Shown: positions 33,705 through 47,463, counted from the first letter of the stretch. The stretch: DNA of 64,000 nucleotides from Erythroxylum novogranatense (GCA_029891385.1 CM057235.1:23491120-23555119), one strand, 5' to 3'. The notes: a model not told the origin generated them from the sequence alone. Made by a program: numbers and translations.

Positions 33705-36410
33705 AGAAGAAATAAGAAAGAAGAAGAAGAGAGAGTTTCGGGTATGGAGGAAGAGGAGAGAGAAAGGTTAGTTTTAATTTTTCTACTCAATTCTTCAAGC
33801 TTTTGGGATTTTTCCAAGAAGGAAAAGAGTGGAGAATGAAGAGAGCTTCTTCATGAGCCAAGAAAATACGAATTTGGAAGAGAAAGAGGTAAGAGAAATT
33901 GTTCTACTTTGAGATTTTGATTAATTTTCGGTTTAGAATTATGGCATATGAGATGGGTTTATGGATTGTGGAATTAATTTTGAAATATATGCTTTAGGCT
34001 GAGTTTAATTTTGGATGAAAAATTGAGTAAGGTTTAGGCTTAATTTTATGATGAAGAATTTTGAGATATTTTGGTGTAGAATTATAGGAAATATGATGAA
34101 TTGATGATATATGAAATCAATTTTGAAGAATTGGTATTTTATGGTATTGAATTTGGATAAATTGGTTTAGGCCAATTTTAAGATTTGGGGATTTTTGAAA
34201 TTGAGGATTTAAATAGTTTGGAATTAATGTGAATTGATGAATTGTGAGATTAATTTTGAAGAAATTATGTTTTATGAGATTGAATTCGAGTGTCTTGGTT
34301 TAGGCCAATTTTGAAAATTGGGGATTTTCAAAATTGGAGATTGAAATAGCTTGAATGTAAATGGAATTGGTGAATTCCTAAGTTGATTGTGAAAATTAAG
34401 TATTTTCTGATGTGAAATTTGGATGATTATGGTTTAGGTGTTGGTAATTTGGAAGAGAGAGAGAAGCAAGGATCAATTGGAGCTTGAAATCAAGTTTCCG
34501 GCAATAATTCGAGGTGGGTAGCATATTTATATTTTGATTTGTGAGCAATATGCAATTTTGGAAAAAATTAAAGAAAGTAAAAATTTGAATTTTGATGAAT
34601 TAAGGTTTTTTGTAAATATTTGAAAATAAAAGTTTGTTATCGTTTGGCATTACGAGTCCCAAATGAGTTTTGAATAAAATTTGCATCATTATATTTGGCA
34701 TTATTGACTTTTTGAGAATGTGTTATGTGTATTGTATTGCTTGAAGATTGTGAATTTATGAATGAAAATATGTCCGTGAGGACACGTGTGAAAAATATCA
34801 AGATTTCAAATTTGTGCCTTCGGCAATTTGATTTTCGCCAGGAATGTGTTATGTGGGTTTGGTAGGTCCCTTGGTGAGTCAGTATGCCTCTATTCGTAAA
34901 GCCTTCACTCGCTGCTCGCTAAGGGCACGGAACTCCGACACGGATTCTCACGGCTACACCGACCGCAATGCGGAAAGTGTAGTACGTTTATTCTGATATC
35001 GCACAGACCGCCATGCGGATCGCGGCAAGACGCTCGTTTGGACCAAACCGCACCATTTTGATCTGTTATGTGATTTTTGATTTTGTTAATGTGCGTGATA
35101 ATTTGCCGATGTGATTGCATTCATGTTTATGAGAACTTTTAGAAAATGAAAAAAGGGTTTTCAATCGTGAAATTTATGAAATTTGATATGAAAAGTTTGG
35201 AAAATTGAAAAGAGTTTGAGAGAAATATTTCAAAGTTGAAAAGTTTGAAACATTAGCCCTTTGGCAAAAAGTTTATAAAGAAATGTTTTCGCTTATTTAT
35301 CGCTTTATAAATGTGTTATCCACGAGCTGAAGCTACTTACCTTTCATCCCCATCTCCGTGTTTCGAGCAGAGATCGGATGAAAGAATGTGAAGACGTATG
35401 TGAAGACGCCGGTTCGACATTTGAATACGTTGGTTTTGAGAAATTTGGATCTTGTGTATGAATATGTTTATGACTTTAGAAAAGTTTGGAAAATGTATTT
35501 GTGTATTAAGTTGAGATTTGTGAATGATGTAAAATCTTATGAAATTATGAATAATTTGGGAATATATATGTATAATCGATTTGGGAATTTGATCGAGTTA
35601 TGAGATTGGTATGTTGATTTGAGAATTATGGAAGTGTTAGGTTTAAATGTGCGTTTACATTGGTGTTCGGATTCCTGACGGGAGTGTCCGATGATTTTGA
35701 GTCAGATTTGGGATTATAAGTGTTTTGAACCTCGCAGTTTGGGTTAGATAAAGGCGCCGTTATGCTGCCGAAATTTCGATAAAAATTGGGATAAAAAAAT
35801 AGAATTTGATATTTGTATGGATGAATAAGAATTCGTATGATTGTTGAGTTTCGAATTTAAGAATGAATTTTCCTATAGGAAATTATATGGATGTGATTGA
35901 TGTAAGAAATGAGAATAAAAAAAAAAAATTATATCAGATTTTGGAACGTCTTAGGATCCCCAACGCGTTTCTGTTTCCTGTTCTTTGCTTATGCACGGAT
36001 GTCGGAAAGTGTTTCAGTTTACATTGATTTGTTTGCTTACTTTGTTTTCTATCCGTATTCGATTTGCATTCGATTCGATCCCGCTTTCGCTTATTCGCTT
36101 CGCCAGGATTCAGATTCGATTATTTCGCTTCGCTATATTCGATTGAATATGTTCGTTTGATTCGATTAGCTTTTGCTTCCGCTTGCGTTTGTATTTCGAT
36201 TCCGATTTGCATTTGCTTCCGCTTCGCTACTTTCGGATTTGTTCGCTTCCGCATTTTGTGTTCGATTCGACACTTCCGCTTTCCGCCCGCTTTGCTCGTG
36301 TTTGTTTCAAGATTCGCTGCTTCGCTTTGTTTCCGCTTCCTGCTTTCCGCTTGCTTCTGCTTTCCGTTCTGCTTATGTAGTTGGGTCTCGGTAACGGGAT
36401 CCAACAGTTA

Positions 36411-36422
36411 TGGTATCAGAGC
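36411..36422 (+). promoter_or_regulatory. Extra PBS-like site inside the LTR end (copy 1)
   Basis: CGGGATCCAACA-GTTA-TGGTATCAGAGC looks like a full LTR end plus initiator Met-tRNA PBS, 78 bp upstream of the outer one. The same site occurs at 41575-41586 and 46760-46771. Confidence 0.8.
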
Positions 36423-36484
36423 ATAGAGTGAAAGTGTTAAGTGTTTATTCGGTTGGGATCCGGTTTCCGGATCGGGTCCCAACA

Positions 36485-37113
36485 TTTATGGTATCGAGCC
36501 CAAGAATATGATCTTACTTGGCGATGAGTATGAATAAGGAATTGATACGAGTTTGTAAAGATAAGAGTGAATTTGTGAGAGTGTGCTAGGTGATCATTTG
36601 ATTTTGATGAAAGAAGTATGATTGTCTTTAGGAATGTGAAATTGATGTGCATGACTATTTGATGAATTCAAGTGATTGGTTTGATTTGGGTGTTAAGAAT
36701 ATGACCGATTTTCGGAGTGTGTTGAGGAACTTAAGATTAGAATTTCTGGATAAATTGTGATGAATTGATATAGATGATAGAATGATGGCATAATGATGAT
36801 TGAACCATATTAGGTTCCTTAAGAAATGGACCATTAATTTGTGCCCATATATGAAGAAATAATGAGTTATAGATATAGTGTTTTGATATGATATGAGTGG
36901 TATATGATTTAAGGAAGTGAAAATTTTGAAGAGATTGAGAATATGTATGAAGAGTAAATGTGATGAAAAGAAATTGATTATGAGTCAGGAAAGAAATTAG
37001 TAAGAAAGTGCTTGATGATCATTGTTTAGAAAGAAATTTATGCAAGAATGAGTGACTTGAAAGTTAAGTAAAGATGAATTTCGAGGACGAAATTCTTTTA
37101 AGAGGGGGAGAAA
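36485..37113 (+). mobile_element. Gypsy array internal region 1
   Basis: It starts TTTATGGTATCGAGCCC (PBS, with CAG written as CG compared with 41653 and 46838). It contains a 24-codon ORF MSMNKELIRVCKDKSEFVRV and AT-rich non-coding sequence. The 3' end, ATGAATTTCGAGGACGAAAT, encodes NFEDEIL, the usual tail of Tekay/Del-type gypsy pol, and is followed by the PPT AAGAGGGGGAGAAA. There is no gag-pol. Confidence 0.88.
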
Positions 37114-40100
37114 TGTTGGACCCCGAACCTTGAGTGACAATTTGACTATGATCAAGTGGATGAGTTGATTGAAATTAAGTTGAAGATCATGAAATAAAGA
37201 GAGAAAGTATGAAAATATGAAAAATTGTGAAATAGTTGACCTTTTTGGCATTTGAGAGTTGACTTTTGTTTGAGGCAAAATTTGATAAAATGATCTACAT
37301 GAAACTTGTAGATTATGTTGAGAGATTTTTGTGGACATAAAGTTTGTAATTTTTCGATATCGGGAGTGAAAGTTATGATCAATCAAAGTTTATGTTTGAT
37401 CGGGTTTGACTTTTATATTGGTTGGAACTTTGACTGAGAAATTAACCTAGTTAGAGGTTAATTGAGCTTTGATGTTCTTCATAAGAATTGAAGGATTTGT
37501 TTTGATCTTTATTTCGATATAAAGTATGCAATTTTTTGATCTCGGAAAATTAAGTTATGATTTTTGCAAGCGTGTATAGAGAATAGTATCTTTGACCGGA
37601 AAATGGACTCCCGTAGGAGTTGAATTGAGTTTTATGTTCTTCTTGGAAGATTTAGAGCTTCTCTCAAGCTTTCTATAGAGACTAAGTTTGTCAAAATCGG
37701 AGTTCGGGAGTAAAAGTTATAAATTTTGGAAGTTTAGAGGAAAAAAAAAAAAAAAAGGAAAAGGGTTAGCGCCCTCGCTAGGGCGACGGCTCGCCCTAGC
37801 GAGGCGGGCGCCAGACGCCTCGCTAGGCGACGCCTCGCCTCGGCGAGGCGGGCGCCAGACGCCTCTGCTAGGGGCGACGCCTCGCCTGGCGAGGCGGGCG
37901 CCTTCGCCCTCATGAGGCAAGGCTCGCCTCATGAGCTGTGCGCCTCGCTAGGCGACGCCTCGCCTAGCGAGCGGGCGCCTCGCCCTCATGAGCGGCGCCT
38001 CGCCTCATGAGTTAGGGCGTCAGACGCTGCACGACGCTTTTGTTTCTTAAATTTTGATTTCTTCGTTTTTAATCCGACCTTTGTTCACTATTTTGCTTAT
38101 ATCTTTTCCGTCCGACATCCGATTGAGTTGATTCTTTTGCGTTGGATTCCTAAGACATTGAATTTCATTTTATAAGAAATTTAGAACTTTTGAGATTAAA
38201 TTAATGGTGATTAATTTAATCAAAGTGAGTCGGGAAATTTTCCGAGCATGATTCAGTGTTTTGTGAAATTCGGGATCTGTAGAGATCCGATTGAAGCGAT
38301 TCTTGAGGGAAAATAAAGATAAGACAAGGGCTACAAATCAGATGAAGACATGAAATGTCAATTTTGCCCTTAGGACTGTTAATTTTGAATTTAAGTTCGG
38401 ATTAGGGTGAAATTTTGGATTGGGAACACCTGTGAGTAATTTGAGTATAACTTTGATCTGGAAATCGAAATGAGACGATTCTTATTTTGAATTAAACTAG
38501 AGACATAAGGCTACAATTGTTATGAAGACATCGAGTTTCAATTCTAGGATTAAGAATGTGAAATTTTGGACGGAAATAATCGTACATAAGAAATGTGTTA
38601 GAATATGGATTTTCCGCCTTTGTTCAAGACGTAACTTTTGATGTGGTGCTCGGAATTGAGCGCGGTCAGTGGCGTTGGATTCGTATGAGTGAGAGGAACA
38701 TTTCTCGAGAAGGAAGTTTTGACAAATTCCTTCAAATCGATAGTGCGAATCAAACCGCAAGTAAGTGTAACTTTAAGTTTTGAATGAAGGGCAAATTGGT
38801 CATTTGACCTTCAATTAATGAAACTCATTAATGATTGTCGTTTTGAGCTATTAAAAGCCACGAAAGTGGCTGGAAATTTCCAGAGAAAAGAAGAAGAAAT
38901 AAGAAAGAAGAAGAAGAGAGTTTTCGTATGGAGGAAGAGGAGAGAAAGGTTAGTTTTAATTTTCTACTCAATTCTTCAAGCTTTTGGGATTTTTCCAAGA
39001 AGGAAAAGAGTGGAGAATGAAGAGAGCTTCTTCATGAGCCAAGAAAATACGAATTTGGAAGAGAAAGAGGTAAGAGAAATTGTTCTACTTTGAGATTTTG
39101 ATTAATTTTCGGTTTAGAATTATGGCATATGAGATGGGTTTATGGATTGTGGAATTAATTTTGAAATATATGCTTTAGGCTGAGTTTAATTTTGGATGAA
39201 AAATTGAGTAAGGTTTAGGCTTAATTTTATGATGAAGAATTTTGAGATATTTTGGTGTAGAATTATAGGAAATATGATGAATTGATGATATATGAAATCA
39301 ATTTTGAAGAATTGGTATTTTATGGTATTGAATTTGGATAAATTGGTTTAGGCCAATTTTAAGATTTGGGGATTTTGAAATTGAGGATTTAAATAGTTTG
39401 GAATTAATGTGAATTGATGAATTGTGAGATTAATTTTGAAGAAATTATGTTTTATGAGATTGAATTGAGTGTCTTGGTTTAGGCCAATTTTGAAAATTGG
39501 GATTTTCAAAATTGGAGATTGAAATAGCTTGAATGTAAATGGAATTGGTGAATTCTAAGTTGATTGTGAAAATTAAGTATTTTCGATGTGAAATTTGGAT
39601 GATTATGGTTTAGGTGTTGGTAATTTGGAAGAGAGAGAGAAGCAAGGATCAATTGGAGCTTGAAATCAAGTTTCCGGCAATAATTCGAGGTGGGTAGCAT
39701 ATTTATATTTTGATTTGTGAGCAATATGCAATTTTGAAAAATTAAAGAAAGTAAAATTTGAATTTTGATGAATTAAGGTTTTTGTAAATATTTGAAAATA
39801 AAAGTTTGTTATCGTTTGGCATTACGAGTCCCAAATGAGTTTTGAATAAAATTTGCATCATTATATTTGTGCATTATTGACTTTTTGAGAATGTGTTATG
39901 TGTATTGTATTGCTTGAAGATTGTGAATTTATGAATGAAAATATGTCTCGTGAGGACACGTGTGAAAAATATCAAGATTTCAAATTTGTGCCTTCGCAAT
40001 TTGATTTTCGCCAGGAATGTGTTATGTGGGTTTGGTAGGTCCTTGGTGAGTCGTATTGCCTCTATTCGTAAAGCCTTCACTCGGTTGTTCGCTAGTGGCA

Positions 40101-41648
40101 CGGAACTCCGATTCTGGATTCCTCACGGCTACACCGGACCGCAATGCGGAAAGTGTAGTATCGTTTCGTTTCTGATCGCATGTGACCGCTATGCGGACCG
40201 TGCAAGATGCTCGTTTGGACCAAACCGCACCATTTTGATCTGTTATGTGATTTTGATTTTGTTAATGTGCGTGATAATTTGCCGATGTGATTGCATTCAT
40301 GTTTATGAGAACTTTTAGAAAATGAAAAAAGGGTTTTCAATCAGAAATTTATGAAATTTGATATGAAAAGTTTGGAAAATTGAAAAGAGTTTGAGAGAAA
40401 TATTTCAAAGTTGAAAAGTTTGAAACATTAGCCCTTTGGCAAAAAGTTTATAAAGAAATGTTTTCGCTTATTTATCGCTTTATAAATGTGTTATCCACGA
40501 GCTGAAAGCTCCCCCTTTCATCCCCATCTCCGTGTTTCGAGCAGAGATCGGATGAAAGAATGTGAAGACGATGTGAAGACGCCGCCGACATTTGAATACG
40601 TTGGTTTTTGAGAAATTTGGATCTTGTGTATGAATATGTTTATGACTTTAGAAAAGTTTGGAAAAATGTATTTGTGTATTAAGTTGAGATTTGTGAATGA
40701 CTGTAAAATCTGTTTATGAAATTATGAATAATTTGGGAATATATATGTATAACTGATTTGGGAATTTGATCGAGTTATGAGATTGGTATGTTGATTTGAG
40801 AATTATGGAAGTGTTAGGTTTAAATGTGCGTCATTGGTGTTCGGATTCGGACGGAGTGTCCGATGATTTTGAGCTGTATTTGGGATTATAGAAGTGTTTT
40901 TGAACCCTTGCAGGTTTGGGTTAGGATAAAGGCAGCCGTTATGCTGCCGAAATTTCGATAAAAATTGGGATAAAAAAATAGAATTTGATATTTGTATGGA
41001 TGAATAAGAATTCGTATGATTGTTGAGTTTCGAATTTAAGAATGAATTTTCCTATAGGAAATTATATGGATGTGATTGATGTAAGAAATGAGAATAAAAA
41101 AAAATATATCGATTTTGGAACGCCTTAGATCCCCAACGCGCTTTACGCTTCCTGCTCTTTGCTTATGCACTGGATGTCGGAAAGTGTTTCATTTACATTG
41201 ATTTGTTTGCTTACTTTGTTTTCTATCCGTATTCGATTTGCATTCGATTCGATCCCGCTTTCGCTTATTCGCTTCGCCAGGATTCAGATTCGATTATTTC
41301 GCTTCGCTATATTCGATTGAATATGTTCGCTTGATTCGATTAGCTTTGCTTCCGCTTGCGTTGTATTTCGATTCGATTTGCATTTGCTTCCGCTTACTTT
41401 GGATTTGTTCGCTCGCATTTTGTGTTCGATTCGACACTTCCGCTTTTCCGCCCGCTTTGCCCGTGTTTGTTTCAAGATTCGCCGCTTCGCTTTGTTTCCG
41501 CTTCCTCGCGCTTCCGTTTGCTTCGCTTCGCTTCGCTTATGTAGTTGGGTCTCGTGCACGGGATCCAACAGTTATGGTATCAGAGCATAGAGTGAAAGTG
41601 TTAAGTGTTTATTCGGTTGGGATCCGGTTTCCGGATCGGGTCCCAACA
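37114..41648 (+). repeat. Gypsy array LTR 2 (4,535 bp)
   Basis: Collinear with LTR 1 and nearly identical outside the GC-rich block, homopolymers and CAG/CTG sites. Contains the TATA-like box at 38848, GTGTAGTATCGTTT at 40149, the TTCG-rich stretch at 41220-41540 and the inner LTR end/PBS at 41571-41586. Confidence 0.9.
37766..38040 (+). repeat. GC-rich palindromic block, LTR 2
   Basis: Includes an exact 11-bp stem, CTCGCTAGGCG (37944-37954) and CGCCTAGCGAG (37961-37971), around a 6-base loop. The open frames across it (37688-37915 plus, 37717-37932 minus) encode Ala/Arg/Gly-rich low-complexity peptides and are not genes. Confidence 0.88.
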
Positions 41649-42283
41649 TTTATGGTATCAGAGCCCAGTAATATGATCTTACTTGGGCGTATGAGTATGA
41701 ATAAGGAATTGATACGAGTTTGTAAAGATAAGAGTGAATTTGTGAGAGTGTGCTAGGTGATCATTTGATTTTGATGAAAGAAGTATGATTGTCTTTAGGA
41801 ATGTGAAATTGATGTGCATGACTATTTGATGAATTCAAGTGATTGGTTTGATTTGGGTGTTAAGAATATGACCGATTTTCGGAGTGTGTTGAGGAACTTA
41901 AGATTAGAATTTCTGGATAAATTGTGATGAATTGATATAGATGACAGAATGATGGCATAATGATGATTGAACCATATTAGGGTTCCTTAAGAAATGGACC
42001 ATTAATTTGTGCCCATATATGAAGAAATAATGAGTTATAGATATAGTGTTTTGATATGATATGAGTGGTATATGATTTAAGGAAGTGAAAATTTTGAAGA
42101 GATTGAGAATATGTATGAAGAGTAAATGTGATGAAAAAGAAATTGATTATGAGTTGTGGAAAGAAATTAGTAAGAAAGTGCTTGATGATCATTGTTTAGA
42201 AAGAAATTTATGCAAGAATGAGTGACTTGAAAGTTAAGTAAAGATGAATTTCGAGGACGAAATTCTTTTAAGAGGGGGAGAAA
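41649..42283 (+). mobile_element. Gypsy array internal region 2
   Basis: Same layout as 36485-37113, with an undamaged PBS, TGGTATCAGAGCCCAG, at 41653. The NFEDEILL tail and PPT end at 42283. Confidence 0.88.
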
Positions 42284-45200
42284 TGTTGGACCCCGAACCT
42301 TGAGTGACAATTTGACTATGATCAAGTGGATGAGTTGATTGAAATTAAGTTGAAGATCATGAAATAAAGAGAGAAAGTATGAAAATATGAAAAATTGTGA
42401 AATAGTTGACCTTTTTGGCATTTGAGAGTTGACTTTTGTTTGAGGCAAAATTTGATAAAATGATCTACATGAAACTTGTAGATTATGTTGAGAGATTTTT
42501 GTGGACATAAAGTTTGTAATTTTTCGATATCGGGAGTGAAAGTTATGATCAATCAAAGTTTATGTTTGATCGGGTTTGACTTTATATTGGTTGAACTTTG
42601 ACTGAGAAATTAACCTAGTTAGAGGTTAATTGAGCTTTGATGTTCTTCATAAGAATTGAAGGATTTGTTTTGATCTTTATTTCGATATAAAGTATGCAAT
42701 TTTTGATCTCGGAAAATTAAGTTATGATTTTTGCAAGCGTGTATAGAGAATAGTATCTTTGACCGAAAATGGACTCCGTAGGAGTTGAATTGAGTTTTAT
42801 GTTCTTCTTGGAAGATTTAGAGCTTCTCAAGCTTTCTATAGAGACTAAGTTTGTCAAAATCGGAGTTCGGGAGTAAAAGTTATAAATTTTGGAAGTTTAG
42901 AGGAAAAAAAAAAAAAGAAAAAAGGTTAGCGCCTCGCTAGGCGACGGCTCGCCTAGCGAGGCGGGCGCCAGACGCCTCGCTAGGGCGACGCCGCCTCGGG
43001 CGAGGCGGGCGCCTGACGCCTCGCTAGGCGACGCCGCCTCGAGGCGAGGCGGGCGCTTCGCCGCCTCGCGAGGCAGGCTCGCCCTCATGAGCTGTGCGCC
43101 TCGCTAGGCGACGCCGCCTAGCGAAGGGCGTCTCGCCTCATGAGCGCCTCCGCCTCATGAGTTAGGCGTCAGACGCGTCTGACGCCGCTTTTGTTTCTTA
43201 AATTTTTGATTTCTTCGTTTTTTAATCCGACCTTTGTTCACTATTTTGCTTATATCTTTTCCGTCCGACATCCGATTGAGTTGATTCTTTTTGCGTTGGA
43301 TTCCTAAGACATTGAATTTCATTTTATAAGAAATTTGTGAACTTTTGAGATTAAATTAATGGTGATTAATTTAATCAAAGTGAGTCGGGAAATTTTCCGA
43401 GCATGATTCAGTGTTTTGTGAAATTCGGGATCTGTAGAGATCCGATTGAAGCGATTCTTGAGGGAAAATAAAGATAAGACAAGGGGCTACAAATCAGATG
43501 AAGACATGAAATGTCAATTTTGCCCTTAGGACTGTTAATTTTTGAATTTAAGTTCGGATTAGGGTGAAATTTTTGGATTGGGAACACCTGTGAGTAATTT
43601 GAGTATAACTTTTGATCTGGAAATCGAAATGAGACGATTCTTATTTTGAATTAAACTAGAGACATAAGGCTACAATTGTTATGAAGACATCGAGTTTCAA
43701 TTCTAGGATTAAGAATGTGAAATTTTGGACGGAAATAATCGTACATAAGAAATGTGTTAGAATATGGATTTTTCCGCACTGTTCCGCACGTAACTTTTGA
43801 TGTGGTGCTCGGAATTGAGCGCGGTCAGTGGCGTTGGATTCGTATGAGTGAGAGGAACATTTCTCGAGAAGGAAGTTTTGACAAATTCCTTCAAATCGAT
43901 AGTGCGAATCAAACCGCAAGTAAGTGTAACTTTAAGTTTTGAATGAAGGGCAAATTGGTCATTTGACCTTCAATTAATGAAACTCATTAATGATTGTCGT
44001 TTTGAGCTATTAAAAGCCACGAAAGTGGCTGGAAATTTCCAGAGAAAAGAAGAAGAAATAAGAAAGAAGAAGAAGAGAGAGTTTCGGGTATGGAGGAAGA
44101 GGAGAGAGAAAGGTTAGTTTTAATTTTTCTACTCAATTCTTCAAGCTTTTGGGATTTTTCCAAGAAGGAAAAGAGTGGAGAATGAAGAGAGCTTCTTCAT
44201 GAGCCAAGAAAATACGAATTTGGAAGAGAAAGAGGTAAGAGAAATTGTTCTACTTTGAGATTTTGATTAATTTTCGGTTTAGAATTATGGCATATGAGAT
44301 GGGTTTATGGATTGTGGAATTAATTTTGAAATATATGCTTTAGGCTGAGTTTAATTTTGGATGAAAATTGAGTAAGGTTTAGGCTTAATTTTATGATGAA
44401 GAATTTTGAGATATTTTGGTGTAGAATTATAGGAAATATGATGAATTGATGATATATGAAATCAATTTTGAAGAATTGGTATTTTATGGTATTGAATTTG
44501 GATAAATTGGTTTAGGCCAATTTTAAGATTTGGGGATTTTTGAAATTGAGGATTTAAATAGTTTGGAATTAATGTGAATTGATGAATTGTGAGATTAATT
44601 TTGAAGAAATTATGTTTTATGAGATTGAATTGAGTGTCTTGGTTTAGGCCAATTTTGAAAATTGGGGATTTTCAAAATTGGAGATTGAAATAGCTTGAAT
44701 GTAAATGGAATTGGTGAATTCCTAAGTTGATTGTGAAAATTAAGTATTTTCTGATGTGAAATTTGGATGATTATGGTTTAGGTGTTGGTAATTTGGAAGA
44801 GAGAGAGAAGCAAGGATCAATTGGAGCTTGAAATCAAGTTTCCGGCAATAATTCGAGGTGGGTAGCATATTTATATTTTGATTTGTGAGCAATATGCAAT
44901 TTTTGAAAAAATTAAAGAAAGTAAAAATTTGAATTTTGATGAATTAAGGTTTTTTGTAAATATTTGAAAATAAAAGTTTGTTATCGTTTGGCATTACGAG
45001 TCCCAAATGAGTTTTGAATAAAATTTGCATCATTATATTTGTGCATTATTGACTTTTTGAGAATGTGTTATGTGTATTGTATTGCTTGAAGATTGTGAAT
45101 TTATGAATGAAAATATGTCTGTGAGGACACGTGTGTGAAAAATATCAAGATTTCGAAATTTGTGCCTTGCAATTTGATTTTCGCCAGGAATGTGTTATGT

Positions 45201-46833
45201 GGGTTTGGTAGGTCCCTTGGTGAGTCAGTCATTGTCTCTATTCAGAAGCCTTCACTCGGCTGCTCGCTAGGGCACGGAACTCCGATTACGGATTCCTCAC
45301 GGCTACACCGACCGCAATGCGGAAAGTGTAGTACGTTTATTCTTTATCGCATGTGACCGCTATGCGGATCGCGATCAAGACGCTCGTTGGACCAAACCGC
45401 ACCATTTTGATCTGTTATGTGATTTTTGATTTTGTTAATGTGCGTGATAATTTGCCGATGTGATTGCATTCATGTTTATGAGAACTTTTAGAAAAATGAA
45501 AAAAAAGGGGTTTTCAATCAGGAAATTTATGAAATTTGATATGAAAAGTTTGGAAAAATTGAAAAGAGTTTGAGAGAAATATTTCAAAGTTGAAAAGTTT
45601 GAAACATTAGCCCTTTTGGCAAAAAGTTTATAAAGAAATGTTTTCTGCTTATTTATCAGTTTATAAATGTGTTATCCACGAGCTGAAGCTCACCCCTTTC
45701 ATCCCCATCTCCGTGTTTCGAGCAGAGATCGGATGAAAGAATGTGAAGACGATGTGAAGACGCCGCTTTACATTTGAATACGTTGGTTTTGAGAAATTTG
45801 GATCTTGTGTATGAATATGTTTATGACTTTAGAAAAGTTTGGAAAATGTATTTGTGTATTAAGTTGAGATTTGTGAATGATCAGAAAATCTGCTTATGAA
45901 ATTATGAATAATTGGGAATATATATGTATAACGATTTGGGAATTTGATCGAGTTATGAGATTGGTATGTTGATTTGAGAATTATGGAAGTGTTAGGTTTA
46001 AATGTGCGTCATTGGTGTTCGGATTCGGACGGAGTGTCCGATGATTTTGAGTCAGTATTTGGGATTATAGAAGTGTTTTGAACCTCGCAGTTTGGGTTAG
46101 ATAAAGGCACCGTTATGTTTGCCAAATTTCGATAAAAATTGGGATAAAAAAATAGAATTTGATATTTGTATGGATGAATAAGAATTCGTATGATTGTTGA
46201 GTTTCGAATTTAAGAATGAATTTTCCTATAGGAAATTATATGGATGTGATTGATGTAAGAAATGAGAATAAAAAAAATTATATCGATTTTGAACGCCTTA
46301 GATCCCCAACGCGCTTCGCTTCCTCGTTCTTTGCTTATGCACGGATGTCGGAAAGTGTTTCAGTTTACATTGATTTGTTTGCTTACTTTGTTTTCTATCC
46401 GTATTCGATTTGCATTCGATTCGATCCCGCCGCTTATTCGCTTCGCCAGGATTCAGATTCGATTATTTCGCTTCGCTATATTCGATTGAATATGTTCGTT
46501 TGATTCGATTAGCTTTTGCTTCCGCTTGCGTTTGTATTTCGATTCCGATTTGCATTTGCTTCCGCTTCGCTACTTTCGGATTTGTTCGCTTCCGCATTTT
46601 GTGTTCGATTCGACACTTCCGTTTTCCGTTCCGTTTTGCTCCGTGTTTGTTTCAGTATTCGCTTGGCTTCTGCTTTGTTTCCGCTTCCCTGCGTTTCCGT
46701 TTGCTTCGGTTTCCGTTCTGCTTATGTAGTTGGGTCTCGGTAACGGGATCCAACAGTTATGGTATCAGAGCATAGAGTGAAAGTGTTAAGTGTTTATTCG
46801 GTTGGGATCCGATTTCCGGATCGGGTCCCAACA
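42284..46833 (+). repeat. Gypsy array LTR 3 (4,550 bp)
   Basis: Collinear with LTR 1 and 2. TATA-like box at 44007, GTGTAGTACGTTT at 45323, TTCG-rich stretch at 46390-46720, inner LTR end/PBS at 46747-46771. Ends CGGGTCCCAACA. Confidence 0.9.
42928..43190 (+). repeat. GC-rich palindromic block, LTR 3
   Basis: Same CTCGCTAGGCG-type units as in LTR 1 and 2 with different internal indels. Confidence 0.87.
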
Positions 46834-47463
46834 TTTATGGTATCAGAGCCCAGTAATATGATCTTACTTGGGCGTATGAGTATGAATAAGGAATTGATAC
46901 GAGTTTGTAAAGATAAGAGTGAATTTGTGAGAGTGTGCTAGGTGATCATTTGATTTTGATGAAAGAAGTATGATTGTCTTTAGGAATGTGAAATTGATGT
47001 GCATGACTATTTGATGAATTCAAGTGATTGGTTTGATTTGGGTGTTAAGAATATGACCGATTTTCGGAGTGTGTTGAGGAACTTAAGATTAGAATTTCTG
47101 GATAAATTGTGATGAATTGATATAGATGACAGAATGATGGCATAATGATGATTGAACCATATTAGGGTTCCTTAAGAAATGGACCATTAATTTGTGCCCA
47201 TATATGAAGAAATAATGAGTTATAGATATAGTGTTTTGATATGATATGAGTGGTATATGATTTAAGGAAGTGAAAATTTTGAAGAGATTGAGAATATGTA
47301 TGAAGAGTAAATGTGATGAAAAGAAATTGATTATGAGTCAGGAAAGAAATTAGTAAGAAAGTGCTTGATGATCATTGTTTAGAAAGAAATTTATGCAAGA
47401 ATGAGTGACTTGAAAGTTATAAAGATGAATTTCGAGGACGAAATTCTTTTAAGAGGGGAGAAA
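46834..47463 (+). mobile_element. Gypsy array internal region 3
   Basis: PBS TGGTATCAGAGCCCAG at 46838, then the same non-coding sequence, NFEDEILL tail and PPT (AAGAGGGGAGAAA, one G shorter) before the next LTR. Confidence 0.88.

Larger units (their letters stand above)
31939..36484 (+). repeat. Gypsy array LTR 1 (4,546 bp)
   Basis: Layout: AT-rich first 640 bp, GC-rich block (32587-32858), AT-rich segment, TATA-like CTATTAAAAG (33662), GA-rich leader (33700-33890), GTGTAGTACGTTT motif (34974), CACGAGCTGAAGCT segment (35325), TTCG-rich stretch (36040-36380), inner pseudo-LTR end (36406) and true-looking end (36484). It directly abuts the C3 LTR on the left. Confidence 0.9.

Noticed and set aside
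36064..36426. Overlapping ORFs on both strands in the TTCG-rich LTR end
   Set aside because: Open frames in three or more frames at once are explained by stop-poor word composition. Copies at 41238 and 46410 change frame by indels.
36997..37386. 129-codon minus-strand ORF spanning the internal region/LTR border, identical at 42167-42556
   Set aside because: It is antisense to the element, low in complexity, and shared only because the array copies are young. The copy at 47449-47734 is already broken, and I recognise no domain.
37688..37932. Ala/Arg-rich ORFs over the GC-rich block
   Set aside because: Low-complexity translation of the palindromic repeat, on both strands, with frames changed by indels between copies.
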